Of a stretch of DNA of 5,426 nt, positions 1 through 5,105 are shown in pieces (position 1 is the first letter of the stretch; each line of letters opens with the position of its first letter). The DNA is from an uncultured Lachnospiraceae bacterium. Lineage in GTDB: Bacteria > Bacillota > Clostridia > Lachnospirales > Lachnospiraceae. The position numbers were made by a program, and so were the translations under genes. The stretch spans positions 1 through 5,426 of the forward strand of contig CAKRNI010000179.1 of assembly GCA_934370915.1 (NCBI GenBank). Reading direction: 5' to 3'. Under the pieces are notes generated by a model. The model made no database searches. It saw only the letters and a list, made by a program, of their open reading frames with translations, and was not told where the DNA came from.

Positions 1-113
1 GGGCGCAGTTAGTTTTGATCAAGGGGGCAACCCATACGGCCATGTTTGGGCGTAAAGCGTTTTATTTGAAAATCATCGACGATTTTCTGAAGCAATCACG
101 AATAACCCAGTAA
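1..113 (+). CDS. C-terminal end of a probable alpha/beta hydrolase (5' end outside window)
   Basis: Only the last 36 codons are present; the first complete codon starts at base 3 and TAA is at 111-113. The peptide includes LVLIKGATHTAMFG followed by an amphipathic segment, KAFYLKIIDDFLKQ. A hydrophobic strand ending in Gly-Ala-x-His and then a closing helix is how alpha/beta hydrolases usually end, and the His in GATH would be the catalytic-triad histidine. The family is inferred from this tail alone, so substrate and subfamily are unknown. The gene converges on the MerR-type regulator, with 13 bases between the two stop codons. No clear intrinsic terminator lies between them. The reading frame is sound (no internal stop, protein-like composition); the family call is moderate. 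Confidence 0.6.
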   Translation, partial: AQLVLIKGATHTAMFGRKAFYLKIIDDFLKQSRITQ

Positions 114-126
114 TTGTTTCATGCAA

Positions 127-1380
127 TCAAGAAGAATATTCCGTACCAGCATCCCTTTCCGCTTTGAAATACACGATCCGCATCTCCTCCTTCGGTAGAT
201 GACAGGCGAAACTGAAACGGTTCTTTGTCTCCCAGACACTCCCGATCACGCGGTCAGTCACCGTATATCCCAGTTTTTTCAGCACTTCCCGTTCCAGCGG
301 AATCTTTAATTTATCCGGCGAACCTTCCGGATATTTCTGCATGAAAAGCTTCCTCGATTTTGCCTGATCGTCCATATCGAGATCCACACCGGTGATCAGC
401 GCATCCGGTTTCATGTAGGGTTCCATGCTCTCAAAATAGTTGCTTTTAAAGTAAAAATCGGATTCTATACAACTGAAAAATGCCACATTGACATCCACAC
501 AGTGTTCCGCCAGCGGATAATTCATGGATGCATCTGCGATATATAAAATATCACGGTCCAGATTTAATGCAGAGATCAGTTTCTTGTACATCGAGATCGT
601 CTCTGGATATTTATCTATGATAATGTACAGGGCATCTTTCGGAAGCTCATGAAGATGTGTATACAAATAAAAATAGCCATTTACAAAATTTTCCAGAATC
701 ACCTTTCCGGTAAGTTCCCGCTCTCCCAGATCTTTCTGGATTTGGTCCGCTGCCAACTGGTAGCATTTCAGGAAATCACTTGTGAGTGTCTGATAAAGCT
801 CCCGTTTTACATCCGGAGAATCATAGATTGCCGTATAGCGGTTCCCTGTCACAAGTATCCCTTTTTCAATGGAAGCCTGATATCCGCAGCTGCAGGCAAG
901 TTTTCCCTCATACAAATATTTATACGCAAACGTCGCATTACGGACTTCCAGCTGCTTTTTACAGTGCGGACATACAAGATACGGCAGTGCCCGGATTGGA
1001 ACCCCCTGACTCTCCCTGCTCGGCTTCCCTGCCCCCTCAAACTCCCGGAGTTCTTTCGCAACCAGTTCTTCTGCCCCCTTGATAGCTACCTGCTCTGCCG
1101 CAAGTTCACCGGCCTTTTCCTGCAGCATATGAATATACTGCTTCATTGTCTCCGGTTCCACCCAGTTGGATGTCCGCCTCAGGTTCATGATATCCTCGAT
1201 TTCCTTCAGATGAAAGCGCATGGATTTCAGTTTCTGAATATACTGGAGGTTCTCCGCTTCTCTGGGAGAAAAATCATACTGTGAGCCATTTTTATGAGGA
1301 ATCAAAAGTCCAATTGAAATATAATGCCGGATCGTATCGATCGTCACATTGTTGAGCCTTGCAAGTTCACCGATTTTCAT
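127..1380 (-). CDS. MerR-family transcriptional regulator fused to a zinc ribbon and a methyltransferase-like domain
   Basis: Probable DNA-binding one-component regulator of 417 residues. Residues 1-70 are a typical MerR winged helix-turn-helix: MKIGELARLNNVTIDTIRHY, then IGLLIP and a wing, then a KSMRFHLKEIEDIM helix. Residues about 75-115 look like the MerR antiparallel coiled coil, rich in Glu, Ala and Lys. Residues 137-165 hold two cysteine pairs (C137-P-H-C140 and C163-S-C165-G), a likely zinc ribbon. Residues about 190-400 read like a class I SAM-methyltransferase fold of the RlmA type: a strand at 226-230, an acidic strand end at D256 (IIIDKYPE) and IADASMNYPL at 280-289 in the place of the usual D-A-x-x-L-P motif. 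The Gly-rich motif I is replaced by ENFVNGY, so catalysis is doubtful and ligand sensing is plausible. Ordinary MerR proteins have about 110-280 residues. The start is supported by GAGGAGG seven bases upstream (1388-1394). It lies 98 bases behind the transporter gene and may control that operon. Confidence 0.85.
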   Translation of the reverse strand: MKIGELARLNNVTIDTIRHYISIGLLIPHKNGSQYDFSPREAENLQYIQKLKSMRFHLKEIEDIMNLRRTSNWVEPETMKQYIHMLQEKAGELAAEQVAIKGAEELVAKELREFEGAGKPSRESQGVPIRALPYLVCPHCKKQLEVRNATFAYKYLYEGKLACSCGYQASIEKGILVTGNRYTAIYDSPDVKRELYQTLTSDFLKCYQLAADQIQKDLGERELTGKVILENFVNGYFYLYTHLHELPKDALYIIIDKYPETISMYKKLISALNLDRDILYIADASMNYPLAEHCVDVNVAFFSCIESDFYFKSNYFESMEPYMKPDALITGVDLDMDDQAKSRKLFMQKYPEGSPDKLKIPLEREVLKKLGYTVTDRVIGSVWETKNRFSFACHLPKEEMRIVYFKAERDAGTEYSS

Positions 1381-1406
1381 ATTGCGTCCTCCTCATTTTT
1401 CATCTG

Positions 1407-1445
1407 AAAACGTAAAAGGGGAATCCTTCTCCGGATTCCCCCTTT
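1407..1445 (-). terminator. Rho-independent terminator after the transporter gene
   Basis: Bases 1418-1426 (GGGGAATCC) pair perfectly with 1433-1441 (GGATTCCCC) around a six-base loop. Further A-T pairs at the base form if C1442 is bulged. Read on the minus strand, the stem is followed by TTTTACGTTTT, an interrupted T tract. It sits 34 bases past the transporter stop codon and so would end the three-gene operon before the regulator. On the plus strand the 3' flank (CTTTCAATTCT) is a poorer T tract, so activity is mainly expected on the minus strand. Confidence 0.7.
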
Positions 1446-1447
1446 CA

Positions 1448-1476
1448 ATTCTATCAAAAAATTTATATTTTCGCAA
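1448..1476 (-). promoter_or_regulatory. Possible sigma-A promoter for the MerR-type regulator
   Basis: On the minus strand, TTGCGA (1471-1476, 4 of 6 matches to TTGACA) and TAGAAT (1448-1453, 5 of 6 matches to TATAAT) are separated by 17 bases of A/T-rich DNA. Transcription would start near 1441, at the base of the hairpin at 1418-1441. The hairpin would then form the extreme 5' end of the regulator's leader. A regulator separated from its operon by a terminator needs its own promoter or readthrough, which supports the call, but A/T-rich DNA throws up such matches by chance. Confidence 0.4.
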
Positions 1477-1478
1477 TA

Positions 1479-2864
1479 TTAACAATATCCAATATTCATC
1501 GCGACAACAAGAACAACACAGGAGATCACAAACAGCCCGCATACTAATGGAAGAATAAATTTCTCCCATTTTGAAAACGGCACACGCCCAAAGCTTAATG
1601 CCAGAAGCAGGACTCCGAGAAGGGGCGTGCAGAGGTTCGTAAAACTGTCACCAAACTGATATGCAAGGATCGCTACCTGTGACTCGATTCCCACGATCTG
1701 CGCAATCGGAAGTACGATCGGCATGACGATCAGCGCTTTTCCGGACCCGGACGGAATGATCAAATTGATCAGCATGATCACGATCAGGATTCCTATGATA
1801 GAAATCACCGGGGACAGGCCGCTTAACGGTCTGGACAGATAATATACGATGGTATCAAGGATCGATGCCTGCGTGAATACCCAGGAAATTCCATATGCGA
1901 CACCCATAATAAAGCAGGCACCTGTCATGCTGGACGCACCTTTGATAAAGGTTTCCGCAGTTCCATTGATCCCAAGTCCTGATAAGAGGCAGGAAACGAT
2001 TCCTGTGATAATGAAGATCGCCCCGAGATGGTTAAAGTTCCATGCCCAGTTGATGGCACCGTATACATAGCAGGCGATTCCTCCGAGTAGTACCAGAATG
2101 ATCACTGCGTGTTTCGCGGTAAACGGCTGTGACTCAAAAGCACTGGCATCAAAAGCCAGATCAGAGACATCCACTCCTGCGACCAGACTCTTCTCCGGAT
2201 TTTTTTGTACCTTTTTTGCATACTGGAGAATATATAAGAGGCATAATGCCGGAATTACAATGAATAATGCGATTCTGAGCCCGATTCCGGAATACATTCC
2301 GAGACCTGCGAGTGTCTGGGAAACACCGACGGTATACGGATTTGTCGGTCCACATGAGAATCCTGCAATGGCTCCGACAATCGCGATGGCTACTCCCACA
2401 ATGGAATCGTATCCGAGTCCGACGGCAATGGAAATCGCGATCGGAATAAAAGGAATAGAACCTTCGATAAACCCAAGGAATCCGCCCATAAGTGCAAAGA
2501 TATAAAAAAGAAATATCAGAATCAGATTTCCGCGGCTTAAGCCGACTTTTTTAATAACGCGGGAGATTCCGATATTTAAAGCGCCGGATGCCTGAATACA
2601 CTCAAGGCCTCCACCGATCAAAAGTGCCGCAATCAGAAGACTCACGCTGTTCGTCATACCTGCCGGGATGGCAAGGAAGATATCAAAAGGAGTCGCCGGA
2701 TGATTGTCGACAAAAGCAAAGCTTGCCGGGTCCACCGCCATTTTTCCGTTAATCTCCGTCCGCACATATGCACCCGCCGGAATCAGATATGTAAGGATCA
2801 CCGCACCGATGATCATGAAAAACAACAGTGCAATCGAGTTCAGAGGTTTCTTTTCCTTTTTCAT
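1479..2864 (-). CDS. YfcC-family (DcuC-like) membrane transporter
   Basis: Polytopic inner-membrane protein of 461 residues, the usual size for the YfcC/DcuC-type anaerobic carrier family. A short basic N-terminus (MKKEKK) is followed by a first membrane helix ending YLIPAGAY (26-33). About ten to twelve hydrophobic segments follow, broken by a hydrophilic loop at about 215-250. Characteristic pieces are GFIEGSIPFIPI (131-142), the re-entrant-like GPTNPYTVGVSQ (172-183), NLIIPSGSGKALIVMPI (367-383) and YQFGDSFTNLCTPLLG (402-417). The paired, related half-motifs suit an inverted-repeat ion-transporter fold. Family members are annotated as C4-dicarboxylate or amino-acid carriers, and substrates are mostly unproven. 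The gene starts 4 bases after the amidohydrolase stop, with AAGGAG (2874-2879) embedded in that gene's last codons, so the two are probably translationally coupled. Context points to import of the substrate of the two hydrolases. No frame damage is seen. Confidence 0.9.
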   Translation of the reverse strand: MKKEKKPLNSIALLFFMIIGAVILTYLIPAGAYVRTEINGKMAVDPASFAFVDNHPATPFDIFLAIPAGMTNSVSLLIAALLIGGGLECIQASGALNIGISRVIKKVGLSRGNLILIFLFYIFALMGGFLGFIEGSIPFIPIAISIAVGLGYDSIVGVAIAIVGAIAGFSCGPTNPYTVGVSQTLAGLGMYSGIGLRIALFIVIPALCLLYILQYAKKVQKNPEKSLVAGVDVSDLAFDASAFESQPFTAKHAVIILVLLGGIACYVYGAINWAWNFNHLGAIFIITGIVSCLLSGLGINGTAETFIKGASSMTGACFIMGVAYGISWVFTQASILDTIVYYLSRPLSGLSPVISIIGILIVIMLINLIIPSGSGKALIVMPIVLPIAQIVGIESQVAILAYQFGDSFTNLCTPLLGVLLLALSFGRVPFSKWEKFILPLVCGLFVISCVVLVVAMNIGYC

Positions 2865-2868
2865 ACGC

Positions 2869-4098
2869 TTACACTCCTTCCGTATTTAAATATTCAAGCA
2901 TCTTTACCGCATTATTCACATGTACCCGGATCCCGATGAGAAGTGCCTCCGGGTTAAGATGGAAATATGGATTGTGAAGCGCAGGAGAATTCCCGCCGTC
3001 ACCAACTCCCAGCCAGAAGAATGTTCCCGGAACCTTCGCAAGGTAGGCGCCGCAATCCTCACTCGTCATCGCCGGTTCCTCTGTGTCGATCACATTTTCC
3101 GCGCCGAGAAGTTCTGATAAAACTTCCACGGTCTTCTCCGTAAATTTCACATCGTTGATGCACGGCTGATAACCTTCCGTGTGTTCATATTTTAAGGTAC
3201 ACCGGTTCGCCTTCGCAATGGAATCCGCCAGTTCTTCCACCCGCTTTGTCAGGTGTTCCCGAACCTTCTGGCTAAATGTCCGGTATCCGCCCTCTAAAAT
3301 GACTTTGTCCGCAACCGCGTTCCATACAGATCCAGGTGTCTCAAGTTTTCCAATGGAGAATACACAGGTCTCCAATGCACTCACTTCTCTTGTCGGAAGC
3401 ATATGAATCGCACTGATCAGTTCCCCTGCCGCCGGAACCGGATCCACCGCCTCTTGAGGTCTTGCACCGTGTCCCCCATGTCCCTGAATCGTGATTTTAA
3501 ACACATCACTGGACGCGCAGGCATTCTTTTTTGAGACAAAAACTTTTCCGGTTGGTACAGATGGCTGTACATGCATCACCAGGCACGCGTCCACATCTTC
3601 CATAACGCCTTCCTGAATCATGAACGCTGCTCCTCCCGCGCCATCATATCCAGCCGCCTGTACTTCTTCTTTCATGAACTCCGGCGTTTCTTCTTCTGCC
3701 GGCTGGAAAACAAATTTAATTTTCCCGGAGAAAGCCTCTTTATGTTTTGCAAGTACCGCTGTCGCTCCCAAGAGCATCGTCACATGCCCGTCATGCCCAC
3801 AGGCATGCATATTTCCTTCATACTCGGATCTGTAGCTGCAGTCCGCCAGTTCTTTGATTGCCAGACAGTCCATATCCGCGCGGATCATAAGCGTTTTTCC
3901 CGGTCTGCCGGAATCCAGGATCCCAACCACGCCTGTCATCGCAACGTGTTCCGTGACAGATAAACCACACTTTTTCAGATATTCTGCGATGATGCCGGAT
4001 GTACGGATCTCATTGAACCCGCGTTCCGGGTGGCGGTGCAGGTCTTCAAACATCGCCGTCACAGAATCCTTCATTTCCATAATCTCCTGCTCATACAT
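2869..4098 (-). CDS. M20D-family metallo-amidohydrolase (hippurate / N-acyl-amino-acid hydrolase-like)
   Basis: Probable cytoplasmic metal-dependent amidohydrolase of 409 residues; no signal peptide. Family motifs in order: HRHPERGFNE (21-30), RADMDCLAI (73-81), HACGHDGHVTMLLG (98-111), FQPAEE (131-136), VMHVQPS (174-180), GGHGARP (208-214), a TSEDCGAYL segment (345-353) and LHNPYFHLNPEAL (374-386). By family knowledge, C100, H102, the Glu pair 135/136, H176 and H375 are the expected metal ligands and catalytic residues; all are present. Residues 190-300 contain the insert that forms the dimerisation domain. The family cleaves N-acyl groups from amino acids or p-aminobenzoyl-glutamate (HipO, AbgA/AbgB, N-acetyl-diaminopimelate deacetylase relatives); the exact substrate is not readable. 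The start at 4098 is chosen over the in-frame ATG at 4122 because AAGGAGG (4106-4112) sits seven bases before it. Middle gene of the operon. Confidence 0.93.
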   Translation of the reverse strand: MYEQEIMEMKDSVTAMFEDLHRHPERGFNEIRTSGIIAEYLKKCGLSVTEHVAMTGVVGILDSGRPGKTLMIRADMDCLAIKELADCSYRSEYEGNMHACGHDGHVTMLLGATAVLAKHKEAFSGKIKFVFQPAEEETPEFMKEEVQAAGYDGAGGAAFMIQEGVMEDVDACLVMHVQPSVPTGKVFVSKKNACASSDVFKITIQGHGGHGARPQEAVDPVPAAGELISAIHMLPTREVSALETCVFSIGKLETPGSVWNAVADKVILEGGYRTFSQKVREHLTKRVEELADSIAKANRCTLKYEHTEGYQPCINDVKFTEKTVEVLSELLGAENVIDTEEPAMTSEDCGAYLAKVPGTFFWLGVGDGGNSPALHNPYFHLNPEALLIGIRVHVNNAVKMLEYLNTEGV

Positions 4099-4105
4099 AA
4101 AACTT

Positions 4106-4112
4106 CCTCCTT
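4106..4112 (-). promoter_or_regulatory. Ribosome binding site that fixes the amidohydrolase start
   Basis: AAGGAGG on the minus strand, seven bases before the ATG at 4098-4096. It lies inside the longer open frame that begins at the ATG at 4122, so it argues for the start encoding MYEQEIMEMK and against the eight-residue longer form. Confidence 0.85.
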
Positions 4113-4122
4113 CCAGATGCAT

Positions 4123-4161
4123 TCATATCATTCCGCAGCCGCCAGTGCCGCAGCCTTTATG
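4123..4161 (-). other. In-frame Cys/Gly-rich stretch just after the C26 hydrolase stop codon
   Basis: Directly after the TGA stop (4164-4162) the same frame reads HKGCGTGGCGMI and then a second TGA at 4125-4123. The two GCG tripeptides are encoded by an exact 8-base direct repeat (CCGCAGCC on the plus strand at 4133-4140 and 4148-4155). The frame lies in the 63-base gap between the hydrolase and amidohydrolase genes. No hairpin suited to a bacterial SECIS is seen in the first 45 bases after the TGA, so this is probably untranslated spacer. It is recorded because the cysteine pattern would be an unusual chance product. Confidence 0.3.
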
Positions 4162-4899
4162 TCATTTCTCACAGGCCTTTAAGAAAGCCCGGAAGATTCC
4201 CTGCTGTGTGTCATCGTCATACATCATTTCCGGATGCCATTGAACCGCCGCCACAAATTTCTTTCCCGGTAATTCCACACCTTCTGCGATTCCTTCCTCC
4301 GTCTTTGCAGAAGCCACGAGTGCCGGTGCCAGATCTTTCACAGCCTGATGATGCAGAGAGTTTACCCAGTGCTTTCCTGGTCCGAGGATCGAACCTAACA
4401 GCGTATCCTTTTCTACCGTCACACCGTGCACCGGAACATTTCTCCTGTTCGTCAGAATGCTGTGCGCGTAAAGTCCGTCCGTGACCACATCCTGGTGAAG
4501 TGTGCCGCCGAAAAATACGTTCATAATCTGGATTCCCCGGCATACACCAAGAACCGGAAGATCCATCTCCAGTGCTTTCTTTAAGAGTTCCATCTCATAT
4601 CTGTCCCGCTCCGGATCCAGACTTCCACAGCATGTCACCCGCTCCCCATAAAGAGACGGACTCACGTCATTTCCACCGCTGATGATCAGTCCGTCTATGG
4701 TGTTCAGAATCCCGCATGCCCGATCTGCCTCTTTATCGATTGGGATCAGCACCGGTATTCCCCCGGCTTTCCAGACCGCATCCAGATAATCCTGAGCGAT
4801 CAACTGCCATGCCTGTTCCTTTGCCCCGATCCCGGCATGAAAAGCATCCGGCACTTCCGCAAGATAATTACAGGTAATTCCTATCAGTATCTGTCTCAT
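4162..4899 (-). CDS. Gamma-glutamyl-gamma-aminobutyrate hydrolase family protein (peptidase C26, PuuD-like)
   Basis: Cytoplasmic class I glutamine amidotransferase-fold hydrolase of 245 residues, the normal length for PuuD-like enzymes (about 240-255). IGITCNY opens the first strand (6-12). GGNDVSPSLYGE (75-86) and DPERDRYEMELL (95-106) are family signatures. PVLGVCRGIQIMNV (115-128) holds the nucleophile C120, and QWHPEM (220-225) supplies the catalytic H222 and E224. VNSLHHQAVK (179-188) is the typical substrate-side loop. The family hydrolyses gamma-glutamyl amide bonds, as in gamma-glutamyl-GABA in putrescine breakdown or in folate polyglutamates. No other putrescine (Puu) pathway gene is visible here, so the substrate is open. 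The start at 4899 is preferred over the in-frame ATG at 4932 because AAGGAGG lies eight bases upstream and the predicted transcription start (near 4924) leaves the longer form outside the message. First gene of the operon. Confidence 0.92.
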   Translation of the reverse strand: MRQILIGITCNYLAEVPDAFHAGIGAKEQAWQLIAQDYLDAVWKAGGIPVLIPIDKEADRACGILNTIDGLIISGGNDVSPSLYGERVTCCGSLDPERDRYEMELLKKALEMDLPVLGVCRGIQIMNVFFGGTLHQDVVTDGLYAHSILTNRRNVPVHGVTVEKDTLLGSILGPGKHWVNSLHHQAVKDLAPALVASAKTEEGIAEGVELPGKKFVAAVQWHPEMMYDDDTQQGIFRAFLKACEK

Positions 4900-4907
4900 C
4901 CATCTCT

Positions 4908-4914
4908 CCTCCTT
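4908..4914 (-). promoter_or_regulatory. Ribosome binding site that fixes the C26 hydrolase start
   Basis: AAGGAGG on the minus strand, eight bases before the ATG at 4899-4897, whose product begins MRQILIGITCN. The alternative in-frame ATG at 4932 overlaps the predicted -10 element and has no such site close upstream. Confidence 0.85.
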
Positions 4915-4930
4915 TGATTTTATGAATCCC

Positions 4931-4961
4931 ATTCTACTTTTTCGCCTTAACCGTATGTCAA
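4931..4961 (-). promoter_or_regulatory. Promoter of the hydrolase-amidohydrolase-transporter operon with a 19-base spacer
   Basis: Minus strand: perfect TTGACA at 4956-4961 and TAGAAT (5 of 6 matches to TATAAT) at 4931-4936, with 19 bases between them. The leader to the first start codon would be about 25 bases. A spacer of 19-20 bases is the hallmark of promoters activated by MerR-family proteins, which bind the spacer and untwist it. A short inverted repeat (TACTT at 4964-4960 with AAGTA at 4939-4935, minus strand) spans the spacer and overlaps both hexamers, but it is centred about 3.5 bases off the spacer centre. The promoter is well supported; MerR control is inference. Confidence 0.7.
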
Positions 4962-4968
4962 GTACCTG

Positions 4969-4990
4969 TTTTTTTCAATTTTCAAAAAAA
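4969..4990 (-). promoter_or_regulatory. A/T-rich UP-element-like block upstream of the operon promoter
   Basis: T7 at 4969-4975 and A7 at 4984-4990 flank an 8-base centre. This gives 22 bases with only two G/C pairs, ending 7 bases upstream of the -35 hexamer of the minus-strand promoter. Phased A and T tracts at this position commonly bind the RNA polymerase alpha subunit or bend DNA. The two tracts could also form a weak A-T hairpin, but no GC stem is present, so a terminator is unlikely. Confidence 0.45.
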
Positions 4991-5090
4991 CGTGGGGTAA
5001 CCCGATGTTTTCCTGTGTTCTGTATCACCGCGTTCCTTCATATATTGGATCAGATAGCTCTCTGCAACTCAGATCTTCCTGCTTCTCTAT

Positions 5091-5096
5091 AGGAGG
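5091..5096 (+). promoter_or_regulatory. Ribosome binding site of the lipoprotein gene, with a small overlapping stem
   Basis: AGGAGG lies nine bases before the ATG at 5106. AGGT (5094-5097) can pair with ACCT (5102-5105) across a four-base loop, so half of the site can be tied up in a short stem that abuts the start codon. The site favours the ATG at 5106 over the in-frame ATG at 5154, which has no comparable site. Confidence 0.7.
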
Positions 5097-5105
5097 TTGC
5101 CACCT

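Noticed and set aside
68..87. Perfect 7-base stem GAAAATC/GATTTTC with a six-base loop, considered as a bidirectional terminator between the convergent genes
   Set aside because: It is A/T-rich and weak, lies inside the coding end of the plus-strand gene, and has no T tract suited to either direction.
649..1284. A 211-codon plus-strand open frame opposite the regulator gene
   Set aside because: It lies entirely antisense to a well-supported MerR-type gene, lacks domain-like motifs, has no good ribosome binding site, and its Cys/Phe/Leu-heavy composition is typical of the reverse strand of a real gene.
1756..1795. Cluster of GATC sites
   Set aside because: On the coding strand these come from a run of Ile (ATC), Met and Leu codons in a membrane helix of the transporter; codon choice explains them.
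3571..3963. A 130-codon plus-strand frame opposite the amidohydrolase
   Set aside because: Antisense to the conserved metal-site region of the M20D gene; its codons are dictated by that gene.
4123..4164. Selenocysteine insertion at the hydrolase UGA
   Set aside because: No stem-loop with a SECIS-like apical loop is found just downstream; the GGCTGCGG copies are direct, not inverted, repeats. Kept only as a weaker tail or readthrough question.
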